Positions 8,610 to 16,117 of a DNA stretch of 64,000 nucleotides are shown here, one piece after another. Origin of the DNA: Rossellomorea vietnamensis (GTDB lineage Bacteria > Bacillota > Bacilli > Bacillales > Bacillaceae_B); NCBI RefSeq assembly GCF_008180415.1, contig NZ_VTEI01000004.1, forward strand, positions 111,415 through 175,414. The letters are read 5' to 3'. The notes beneath the pieces were generated by a model, which was given only the letters and a program-made list of their open reading frames with translations, had not been told where the DNA came from and searched no databases. Position numbers and translations under genes: made by a program. Each line of letters begins with the position of its first letter. Positions within the stretch are counted from its first letter, which is position 1.

Positions 8610-9806
8610 ATGACTATCAAAAAGAATAATATTTACATGCTGTATTTTTATATATTTTTTGCTCAGTTATTTTTTGACCGGGCATTGTGGGTTATCTATC
8701 TTGGTGATAAGGGACTGACATTGGGCGAAATCGGAGTTTTGGAAGCTCTTCTCCATCTGGCCATCGTCCTTTTCGAGGTTCCGACAGGCATGATTGCTGA
8801 CTTGTATGGAAGGAAAATCAGCCTGGTGGTCGGAAACATCTTCAGCTTGCTTTATGGTCTTTTTATGCTGATGAGCGGTTCGTTTTCGATGTTCACATTA
8901 GCTTTTTTATCCATGGGATTGATGGTTACTTTTCATTCTGGAGCCGAGCAGGCATTTGCTTATGATACGTTGAAAAATCAAAACCGTGCAAAAGATTATA
9001 CAAGGGTCATTGGAAGCATGACGGCTATTAGTTTGCTGTCATTGAGCCTGGCCAAATTCCTCGGCGGCTTCATGGCGGATGTCAGCTGGGAATGGGTGTA
9101 TGGTTCAACGATCTTCACCCATGTCCTGGCGATGATTCCGCTGTTATTTTTAAAAGAACCACTCCGGGAGAAGCCGGAAGAGGTGGCGGGGCGCTGGTAC
9201 CATCAATGGGTTCATCAATTCAAGCTGGGGGTTAATGTCTGGAGAACGAATTCGATTATCCACCAGCCGGTCGTACTTTTTATTTTAGCGAGTGCCGTTA
9301 TGGTGATTATTGTTTTCTACGGACAGGAATACTTCATTCAATTGGGATACTCTCCGGTTGTTGTCGGGGCAGTGTTTACGATTGAAGGACTGCTGGGAGT
9401 GGCGATGGCGAAGATTGCTTACAGGGTAGAAAGACGATTGAAGTTCTTCAATATTCTCTATTATGGCTGGGGTCTGTTTCTTCTGTTCTTTATCCTTTTC
9501 ATCTTTGCCAGTGACTGGGCAATTCTGTTGTCGTTCCTTTTCCTTGCGCAGCTGCTGAGCCTTTTTGAACCGATATTCAGCTCGTTCGTGCAGCAATTTT
9601 TAAAAAGCAATATTCGATCAACTTTCCTATCGCTCATTGGGCTGGTGGAAAGCTTCGTCATCATGATCAGCTTCCCGCTGTTCGGGTTTGCGGTGGAACG
9701 TGCTGGCTTCACCAACGGCTTTGCCGGCCTGCTGCTTATTTTCTTTGTTGGGGCAGGCGGATATCTGGTCATCCAACGAATCAAGATGCATAGAAAAACG
9801 GAATAA
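8610..9806 (+). CDS. MFS transporter
   Basis: A 398-residue major facilitator superfamily permease with about twelve hydrophobic segments. The MFS loop 2-3 signature is seen as GMIADLYGRKISLVVGN near residue 60, and EVPTG precedes it. Start chosen at ATG 8610, because GAGAGGA at 8594-8600 gives a spacing of 9; an upstream in-frame GTG at 8586 has no such site. It resembles the drug/sugar exporter subgroup of Bacillus, but the substrate is unknown. Position directly after the 40-residue peptide gene makes peptide export or immunity one possibility. A hairpin terminator follows at 9821-9863. Confidence 0.85.
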   Translation: MTIKKNNIYMLYFYIFFAQLFFDRALWVIYLGDKGLTLGEIGVLEALLHLAIVLFEVPTGMIADLYGRKISLVVGNIFSLLYGLFMLMSGSFSMFTLAFLSMGLMVTFHSGAEQAFAYDTLKNQNRAKDYTRVIGSMTAISLLSLSLAKFLGGFMADVSWEWVYGSTIFTHVLAMIPLLFLKEPLREKPEEVAGRWYHQWVHQFKLGVNVWRTNSIIHQPVVLFILASAVMVIIVFYGQEYFIQLGYSPVVVGAVFTIEGLLGVAMAKIAYRVERRLKFFNILYYGWGLFLLFFILFIFASDWAILLSFLFLAQLLSLFEPIFSSFVQQFLKSNIRSTFLSLIGLVESFVIMISFPLFGFAVERAGFTNGFAGLLLIFFVGAGGYLVIQRIKMHRKTE

Positions 9807-9820
9807 AGTATTTTATACGT

Positions 9821-9863
9821 AAAAAGCTGAAGATCTGTTTATTGGGATCTTCAGCTTTTTTAT
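9821..9863 (+). terminator. Intrinsic terminator after the MFS gene
   Basis: AAAAAGCTGAAGATC and GATCTTCAGCTTTTTT form a stem of about 14 bp around a 10-base loop. The A- and T-runs on both sides let it work in both directions, so it may also end the convergent gene at 9973. Confidence 0.85.
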
Positions 9864-9972
9864 TGAGCTAATAAAATTGGAAGGTGTCAGAGGCAATTGA
9901 GTATGGAGAGCTGAATTGAGAAGCCTTAAAAATAAAATAATCGGAATAGAAAATTAAATGGAGGTAGTGTAG

Positions 9973-10380
9973 TTAAGCTCTTATGGAGGCTTTCAAATCC
10001 TTTATTTCACTTTCATGCTTAATAGAACGAGCTGAAAGTGTGTCAATCATGCTTTGCTGCTCATTGAGGGTTTCTTTGATTGATTCCGTTTTGGTGTCAA
10101 TGTGCTTCTCGATTTGTTCAAAGTACGGCCCTAATCCATTAATGAGGTTGTCTTTCAACTGGTCTTGTCCAGTTTGCAATCGATCTAGTCCAGCTTGAAA
10201 ATGGTCCTGTCTGGCTTGCAGTTGGTCTTGTCGAGCTTGCAACCGGTCCTGTCCAACTTTTAATTCTTTTACGTCTTTGGTTAAACCGTCGAGTCGTCCT
10301 TCAATTGAAACAAAGCGCTGGTCTACTTGATCAAAACGGTTATTCATTTGTTCCATGAACTGCTTCAATAATTGTTCCAT
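9973..10380 (-). CDS. Coiled-coil protein with heptad tandem repeats
   Basis: A 135-residue soluble, highly charged protein starting MEQLLKQFMEQMNNRFDQVD. It is helical coiled coil almost throughout. In the middle (about residues 43-75) near-identical seven-residue blocks of the type QDRLQAR / QDQLQAR / QDHFQAG / LDRLQTG / QDQLKDN follow one another, encoded by 21-base DNA repeats. AGGAGG lies just before the ATG on the minus strand. Such proteins occur in Bacillus and phages without known function. No TM segment or signal peptide. Confidence 0.75.
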   Translation of the reverse strand: MEQLLKQFMEQMNNRFDQVDQRFVSIEGRLDGLTKDVKELKVGQDRLQARQDQLQARQDHFQAGLDRLQTGQDQLKDNLINGLGPYFEQIEKHIDTKTESIKETLNEQQSMIDTLSARSIKHESEIKDLKASIRA

Positions 10381-10573
10381 CCTAGTCTCCTCCTTTCTTT
10401 TTTACTATTATATCACGGTGTGGTGCGACTGTCCCTTGGTACCAAAAGGAATTTTTTGTACTTTTATTGAGGAAGGGAAAGCTTAAATTGTAGTGCTTTT
10501 ACAAGCGTTTTGCTTCTCCCCAAAGTGGTATATATAGGAATAAAGTCTTTTAATGAAAAAGGAGGAAGAGAAG

Positions 10574-11833
10574 TTGTCAGATCATAAAGAAATGCCGAAA
10601 GAGACGGGGCTGATGGAAAATGTCCGCCTTCTCAGGGAAGGGTATTTATACATAATGAATCGAAGTGAAAAGTATGATTCTCCCGTTTTTGAAACGAATC
10701 TCTTGGGGGAAAAAGGTGTTTGTCTGACAGGTAAGGAAGCCGCGGAACTCTTTTATGACAATGAGCGCTTCAAGCGTGAAGGTGCAGCTCCGAAACTTGC
10801 GCAAAAAACGTTGTTTGGCGAAGGCGGTGTTCAAGGACTGGACGGAGAGGAGCATCGAAACCGGAAAGCGATGTTCATGTCGATGATGACAAAGGATTCG
10901 CTTGAAGAAATTCAAGGACTCTTTAAAGAAAAATGGGAGCGGTACAGCCGGAAGTGGGAAGCGGAGGATGAGATCGTCCTTTACGATGAAGTGAAAAAAA
11001 TGCTGGCTGAATCTGCCTTTGAGTGGACGGGTGTTCCGCTTATGGAAGAAAACCTGGAAGAGTGGACAGACGAGTTGAGCGACATGTTTGAAGGCGCGGC
11101 GAGTTTTAGCTTGAAGCATTTTCAGTCACGCCGGTCCCGTTCCAAAGCAGAAGAACGGATGGAGGCATTAGTTGAGAAGGTGCGTTCCGGAGGTGTTCAT
11201 GCTGATGAACAGAGGGCGCTTTATCAGTTCTCATTCCATAAGGATACCAATGGAGAATTATTGAGTCCAGCTGTTGTTGCGGTGGAACTCTTGAACTTGC
11301 TGCGTCCAATCACAGCAATCTCCGTCTACGCAGATTTCACTGCCCTGGCTGTCCATGATCATCCAGAGGAAGCGGCGAAAGTGAAAAACGGCGGGGAGGA
11401 TGAACAGCAGCGCTTCATTCAGGAAGTCAGGCGCTATTATCCATTTTTCCCATTTGCTGCAGCACGTGTGAAGAAGGACTTTGAATGGAAGGGGTACGAG
11501 TTTAAAAAAGATACGCTTACTCTTCTTGATTTATATGGCACGAATCACCACCCTGACTTATGGAACCAGCCGGATGTATTCAATCCTGACCGTTTTCTCT
11601 CTTGGTCCGGAAGCCCATTTGATTTTATCCCGCAGGGCGGAGGAGAGTACGATATCGGCCACCGCTGTGCCGGGGAGTGGCTGACGCTTGATATCCTGAG
11701 GGTGACGGTCGATTACTTGGTGAACCATTTGGAGTATACCGTTCCGAAGCAGGATTTAACCTACAGCATGAACGATATTCCGAGTCTGCCTGAGAGCAGG
11801 ATGAAGCTTCGGGATGTGAGAAGGCGAGACTAA
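10574..11833 (+). CDS. cypC: Cytochrome P450 of the CYP152 peroxygenase family (fatty acid hydroxylase)
   Basis: A 419-residue P450 matching B. subtilis CypC (P450 BS-beta), which uses H2O2 to hydroxylate fatty acids at the alpha/beta position. Heme-binding region: IPQGGGEYDIGHRCAGEW with Cys at about 365. The family-specific Arg that binds the fatty acid carboxylate, in place of the usual acid-alcohol pair, is seen in LNLLRPITA (about 244). QEVRRYYPF (ExxR-type helix K) and LDLYGTNHHPDLW are also typical. Start set at TTG 10574, eight bases after AAAGGAGG (10558-10565); an ATG at 10553 lies before that site. Not part of an operon. OleT-like decarboxylation is an alternative activity. Confidence 0.9.
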   Translation: MSDHKEMPKETGLMENVRLLREGYLYIMNRSEKYDSPVFETNLLGEKGVCLTGKEAAELFYDNERFKREGAAPKLAQKTLFGEGGVQGLDGEEHRNRKAMFMSMMTKDSLEEIQGLFKEKWERYSRKWEAEDEIVLYDEVKKMLAESAFEWTGVPLMEENLEEWTDELSDMFEGAASFSLKHFQSRRSRSKAEERMEALVEKVRSGGVHADEQRALYQFSFHKDTNGELLSPAVVAVELLNLLRPITAISVYADFTALAVHDHPEEAAKVKNGGEDEQQRFIQEVRRYYPFFPFAAARVKKDFEWKGYEFKKDTLTLLDLYGTNHHPDLWNQPDVFNPDRFLSWSGSPFDFIPQGGGEYDIGHRCAGEWLTLDILRVTVDYLVNHLEYTVPKQDLTYSMNDIPSLPESRMKLRDVRRRD

Positions 11834-11852
11834 GGGACAGGTTCCTTGTCCC
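11834..11852. repeat. GGGACAGG-type short palindrome, copy after cypC
   Basis: GGGACAGGTTCCTTGTCCC, a near-perfect palindrome starting at the stop codon of cypC. Copies or partial copies also lie at 12639-12660 (inverted), 17921-17939, 21197-21215 and near 4418, 13309, 52192 and 53330, nearly always just after genes. Confidence 0.7.
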
Positions 11853-11895
11853 ACCATATAATTCCAGTTGCACTCTTTAATTCACGCTGTTCTTT

Positions 11896-11936
11896 ATACC
11901 AAAAAGACATGCCGCATTGGCATGTCTTTTTGGTAT
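11896..11936. terminator. Bidirectional terminator between cypC and the lipoprotein gene
   Basis: ATACCAAAAAGACATGCC and GGCATGTCTTTTTGGTAT form an 18-bp perfect stem with a 5-base loop. The A/T runs serve both convergent genes. Confidence 0.85.
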
Positions 11937-11959
11937 GTCTCCTCAGTTGAATGTTCCCT

Positions 11960-12568
11960 CTATTGGAGATAGGCCCAAGAAGGTCTCATACCGATGTTGG
12001 CTGATGTTGTCACGCCAATCATGGTTTCTCCTTCGTGTTCATAATGCTCGACATTGGAGGCGACGACTACTTTTTCGCCTCTTGTGCCGTACACTTCTTT
12101 AATTTCATCAGGCTGGAGTTCCGGGTTGAACCGGACGACTAGGAAATAGACGATATCGGCCTGGCGTTCCAGCGTTAAGGTAGACTCGCCTTTAGAATCC
12201 ACTTCTATTAACTCTTCAACTACAGGTGTCTCCGCCGGTTGTACTTCATCGTTAAAAATCTCCCGCAAGGAGGCTTCCTTAGGATACGCTCTCAGAATTA
12301 CTTTTAAGAGTGCTCCTTCTTGTAAGTTAGTGTACGCCTTCAAGTTGAGCTGAGACTCATCGTACTCGATATCTCCATTAATGAAGATGCTTAAACTTTC
12401 ATTTTGCCCGGAAGTGTTCCCGGAAGCCGGTACACTCGACTGAGCAGTGGTTCCAGTGGCAGGGGGGGAATCATTCAAACTCATCTCTATACGGCAGCCG
12501 CTCAATAGCAGCAAAAGGACCAGCATCAAACATACTCTGTACATAACCTGATTCAATCTCCCATCCAT
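11960..12568 (-). CDS. Putative lipoprotein of unknown function
   Basis: Up to 202 residues. A signal peptide with lipobox LLLLSGC ends at about residue 25, so the mature protein starts at Cys and is membrane-anchored outside the cell. After a Ser/Thr/Gly-rich linker comes a beta-rich domain (LSIFINGDIEYDESQLNLKA ... EKVVVASNVEHYE). The start may be the internal ATG near 12544 (MYRVCLML), which gives a normal-length signal peptide. No known domain was recognised. Single gene, convergent with cypC. Confidence 0.65.
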   Translation of the reverse strand: MDGRLNQVMYRVCLMLVLLLLLSGCRIEMSLNDSPPATGTTAQSSVPASGNTSGQNESLSIFINGDIEYDESQLNLKAYTNLQEGALLKVILRAYPKEASLREIFNDEVQPAETPVVEELIEVDSKGESTLTLERQADIVYFLVVRFNPELQPDEIKEVYGTRGEKVVVASNVEHYEHEGETMIGVTTSANIGMRPSWAYLQ

Positions 12569-12837
12569 CTAAATTGAGGTTCCGATCATGTCTGAAACTC
12601 CATGCTATACTTTTCGACTTAACGGGTGGAAAATCCTGCATGGGACAAGGAACCTGTCCGAGGGTACAGAAAAGTCCCACCAAAGACTTTTCATACAGAA
12701 TCGTGCCTTTTCCGCTTCAAATGTATGAAAGAGTGCTGGTTTCCGTTCAAGATACCAGCTCCACTTGGTTGTGTGCCTGATGAAATGTACTTTATAGCGA
12801 AAGCGGCATGTCAATTTCCTTAATCGGGTATACAGCG
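12569..12837. other. Intergenic stretch, no gene seen
   Basis: Contains an inverted copy of the GGGACAAGGAACCTGTCCC palindrome (12639-12660). Short frames on both strands here lack ribosome binding sites and recognisable sequence. Confidence 0.5.
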
Positions 12838-13035
12838 GGAAAAAATAAAGGACTTTTTTTCCCTTAATTGCAAATTCAAGCTCATTTTGGGGTGAATAGA
12901 GGAACTTTTTTCCCTTATTTAATAAAAAAGCCCATTTTTCTAGTGTATTAAGTTAAATAAGGGAAATTTATTCCCCTAATTTAGCTCTTTTTGGTATTTT
13001 GCAGTAAATAAAGGAACTTTTTTCCTCTATTCACC
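12838..13035. repeat. Four-palindrome intergenic element, copy 2
   Basis: CCC cores at about 12861, 12912, 12973 and 13024, so spacings of 51, 61 and 51 bases, identical to copy 1. Individual sites have drifted (for example CCCCTAAT, CCTCTATT) while the spacing is kept. Confidence 0.75.
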
Positions 13036-13203
13036 ACCCGAAATACTGAACGACATGGATGAGTACCAACCACCGGTCACTCCTTGAATCAGTATCTTTC
13101 CATTGACTCGTTAAGAAAGTACCTTCCCAGGCAGGGCAGGGAAATCTTCTCAGAACCATTAGAAAACCCAAGGATAAAGAGAGCAGCCTATCCATTGCTT
13201 TCA

Positions 13204-13253
13204 AGAAAAAAAAGTCAACTTCTCTTCCTATTTAAGGAAGGATAGTTGACTTT
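13204..13253 (-). terminator. Terminator downstream of the tetR gene
   Basis: Arms AAAGTCAACT (13211-13220) and AGTTGACTTT (13244-13253) with further pairing TTCCT/AGGAA inside. On the minus strand eight T follow the stem. Confidence 0.8.
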
Positions 13254-13326
13254 ATCTTTGGTCATAACAAGCAGATTATAAAATTCGGCAGATCTGCAGG
13301 GCCCTCAACCTGTCCCCCGCTCCGCC

Positions 13327-13893
13327 CTACCGCATATTCGACAACCCTTTATTAATAAAATTATTAAGGATTTCCGCCATTTCCTTCGGTGTTTTGTTTT
13401 GTCCGCTTTCCAGCCAGTTCTTGGTGACGTAGATGCTGCCGCTGACGATGAAAAGGTTGATGTATTCATAGGTTTCCTCATCCATTTTCATGTCGGTGAT
13501 CCAGTCGTTGAAGATGTACTGCCGGGTGATCATCATGCCCTTTTTTTGAAAATGAATATCTGTATTTTCGCCTAAAAGGGTCTGGCAGACTTCACTGTTT
13601 TCCGCAATGAATTCAAAGAATTTCTCTGTCATTTGCAGAGTGTCATCTTCTTTTGAAAAAGTGTATTGAGTGAGGGTGCGGACTAGATTTTCTATGAACT
13701 CTTCTTCTATAGCATTCAACAGCTCGTATTGACTGGCGAAATGGGCATAATAGGTGGAGCGGTTGATGTCCGCTTTTTCACAGATTTCTTTGATGGTGAT
13801 GCTGGAAATGGATTTCTGCTTCAGCAGGTCCATCAAACTCTCTTTTAACACCATCCTCGTGTATTGCTTTCTTCGATCCATTTTGGAACTCAT
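13327..13893 (-). CDS. TetR/AcrR-family transcriptional repressor
   Basis: A 188-residue regulator. The N-terminal TetR helix-turn-helix is seen in SSITIKEICEKADINRSTYY AHF; the C-terminal ligand-binding helices resemble the TetR_C_8 (DhaS-like) type. Start set at ATG 13893 (MSSKMDRRKQYTR), because AAGGAAGGA lies eight bases upstream; a GTG at 13914 lies before that site. It is divergent from an MMPL transporter gene, and an inverted repeat in the gap is a likely operator, so it probably represses the transporter operon and itself. Confidence 0.88.
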   Translation of the reverse strand: MSSKMDRRKQYTRMVLKESLMDLLKQKSISSITIKEICEKADINRSTYYAHFASQYELLNAIEEEFIENLVRTLTQYTFSKEDDTLQMTEKFFEFIAENSEVCQTLLGENTDIHFQKKGMMITRQYIFNDWITDMKMDEETYEYINLFIVSGSIYVTKNWLESGQNKTPKEMAEILNNFINKGLSNMR

Positions 13894-13934
13894 AATCAGT
13901 AATCCTTCCTTCACAATATATTCACAAAGTTAAC

Positions 13935-14017
13935 CAACATAATTTTAAAAAATGTTGTGGAATGTACATTTTATATACAACTGTTTGTTGAATACCCAAC
14001 ACTGTGTTTAATATAAT
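13935..14017 (+). promoter_or_regulatory. Divergent control region: TetR operator candidate and mmpL promoter
   Basis: CCAACAT (13934-13940) and ATGTTG (13952-13957) form an inverted repeat with 11 bases between, close to the tetR start. A promoter for the rightward operon is TTGAAT (13988-13993), 18 bases, TATAAT (14012-14017). Further GTTG/CAAC half-sites lie between them. Confidence 0.6.
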
Positions 14018-14060
14018 GATATAGTGTAAATCGGAAAGTGACAAGAGAGGATGAAAAATC

Positions 14061-16115
14061 ATTAATATAGCATCATGGATCATTAAACATAAAAAAGCTG
14101 TTTTGGCTGCTTTCGTCCTTATTACGGTGCTCTCAACAGCCGCGCAGTTTTTTGTATCTGTCAATTACAATATGGTCGATTACTTACCGGAAGACGCCCA
14201 GTCGACTCGTGCCATGGAAATCATGGAAGAGGAATTCACCGGTGATGTGCCGGATACCCGGGTCATGGTCACCGATGTCACCATACAGGAAGCTTTGGAT
14301 TATAAAAAAGAATTAGAGAACATAGACGGTATTTCAAGTGTGATGTGGCTCGATGATATGGTCGATTTAAAAATGCCGCTTGAAATTGCCGATGAAGAAA
14401 CAGTAGAGAATTACTATAAAGACGGCAATGCCCTCTTTCAGATCAGTGTCGGAAGCGGGGATGAAGTAAAAGCCACCAATGCCGTTTATGACCTGATCGG
14501 CGAAGAAGGCGCGATTGCCGGGGAAGCCATCAATACGGCAAGTTCGCAGACAATGGCCGGTCAGGAATCCATGTATGCGGCAATGCTGCTGGTGCCGATC
14601 ATCATCCTGATCCTGGTCGTCTCCACAACATCTTGGGTAGAGCCGCTGTTTTTCCTGACGGCAATTGGGGTTTCGGTCCTGATCAACTTAGGAACGAACA
14701 TTTTTATGGGAGAAGTTTCGTTCGTTACCCAGTCGGTTGCGCCAATTTTACAGCTGGCCGTTTCGCTGGATTACGCCGTATTCCTGCTTCATAGTTTTTC
14801 CGATTACAGGAAAACCACGAACAGTCCGGAAGAAGCAATGGAGCTCGCTATGAAGAAGTCCTTCCCGGCCATCATGGCCAGTGCCGCGACGACTTTCTTT
14901 GGATTCATGGCACTGACATTCATGAAGTTCGAAATCGGGTCCGATCTTGGCTTGAACCTGGTAAAAGGAATTGTCCTGAGCTTTATCAGTGTCATGGTAT
15001 TCCTGCCTGCATTGACGCTCGTTTTTTACAAATGGATGGATAAAACGAAGCATAAGAACTTTGTGCCAAGCTTCAAGGGAATCGGAAATAAAGTGATGAA
15101 GCTGAAGTTTCCAAGCTTGATCCTAATCGCTGCGATTATTGTTCCCGCGTTCCTCGCACAGACGAACACATCGTTTATCTATGGAACTGGAACGCAGCCT
15201 GAAGATACACGTGTCGGAAGTGATGCGGTTCTCGTCAATGAAGCCTTTGGTGAAACGACCTCGATTGTGCTGCTGGTTCCTAAAGGAGATGCGGTGAAAG
15301 AGACGGAGCTTGTGGATGACATTGAAGAAATGGATTATGTCACAGGCGTCATGGCGTATGCGAATCAGGTTGGTGCAGAAATTCCGCCTGAATACCTGGA
15401 CGAATCGATTACAAAGGAATTTTACTCTGAAAATTACAGCCGGATCATCATCAACACGAACCAGGGAACAGAAGGCGACATTCCTTTTAGCATCGTCGAA
15501 AATGTAGAAGAAGCAGCACAGAATTATTATGGAGATGACGCGCTCGCTTTGGGTGAAAGTGTGACTCTTTATGATATAAAAAATACGGTTAATAAAGATA
15601 ATGTTGTCGTCAATGTCCTGACCGTTGTGACGATCGCGCTTGTCCTGCTGTTCAGTTTTAAATCGATTTCGATTCCGATTGTGCTGCTGATCACAATCCA
15701 GACAGCGGTCTGGATCAACTTGTCGATTCCTTATTTTACAAACACATCACTGGTGTTTGTTGGATACTTGATCGTCAGTACGGTACAGCTGGCCGCGACG
15801 GTGGATTACGCAATTCTATTCACAGAAGAATATAATCATAACCGGAAACGGATGCCGGCAAAGGAAGCAATTGTGAAGACCCTGGATGAAAAGACGTTCT
15901 CGATTTCAATTTCGGCTGCGATTTTATCCAGTGTCGGATTCATCCTATGGATTACGTCATCCAACCCAATCGTCGGCTCGATCGGCCTGCTGATGGGAAG
16001 AGGAGCACTTCTGGCTTTCATCATGGTCCTGTTCGCCCTGCCGGCCATGCTCGTCGTATTCGATAAAGTGATTAAGAAAACAACTTACAAATCAAACTTT
16101 TATGAGGAGAAATGA
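14061..16115 (+). CDS. MMPL/RND-family transporter
   Basis: About 684 residues with the MMPL layout: TM1, an extracytoplasmic domain (NMVDYLPEDAQSTRAM ...), TM2-6, a second such domain starting GTQPEDTRVGSDAV, then TM7-12. Partner genes of this type export lipids or drugs in actinobacteria and bacilli. The first TM (ASWIIKHKKAVLAAFVLITV) needs codons upstream of the first standard start, TTG 14103. The only in-frame codon with a good ribosome binding site (AGAGGA, 14046-14051) is ATT 14061, so a non-standard ATT start is proposed; an in-frame TGA lies at 14052. Overlaps the next gene; the two form an operon under the divergent TetR protein. Confidence 0.85.
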   Translation: MNIASWIIKHKKAVLAAFVLITVLSTAAQFFVSVNYNMVDYLPEDAQSTRAMEIMEEEFTGDVPDTRVMVTDVTIQEALDYKKELENIDGISSVMWLDDMVDLKMPLEIADEETVENYYKDGNALFQISVGSGDEVKATNAVYDLIGEEGAIAGEAINTASSQTMAGQESMYAAMLLVPIIILILVVSTTSWVEPLFFLTAIGVSVLINLGTNIFMGEVSFVTQSVAPILQLAVSLDYAVFLLHSFSDYRKTTNSPEEAMELAMKKSFPAIMASAATTFFGFMALTFMKFEIGSDLGLNLVKGIVLSFISVMVFLPALTLVFYKWMDKTKHKNFVPSFKGIGNKVMKLKFPSLILIAAIIVPAFLAQTNTSFIYGTGTQPEDTRVGSDAVLVNEAFGETTSIVLLVPKGDAVKETELVDDIEEMDYVTGVMAYANQVGAEIPPEYLDESITKEFYSENYSRIIINTNQGTEGDIPFSIVENVEEAAQNYYGDDALALGESVTLYDIKNTVNKDNVVVNVLTVVTIALVLLFSFKSISIPIVLLITIQTAVWINLSIPYFTNTSLVFVGYLIVSTVQLAATVDYAILFTEEYNHNRKRMPAKEAIVKTLDEKTFSISISAAILSSVGFILWITSSNPIVGSIGLLMGRGALLAFIMVLFALPAMLVVFDKVIKKTTYKSNFYEEK

Positions 16116-16117
16116 TG

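Noticed and set aside
12574..12823. Overlapping short frames on both strands
   Set aside because: They surround the inverted GGGACAAGG palindrome, without start signals or family resemblance.
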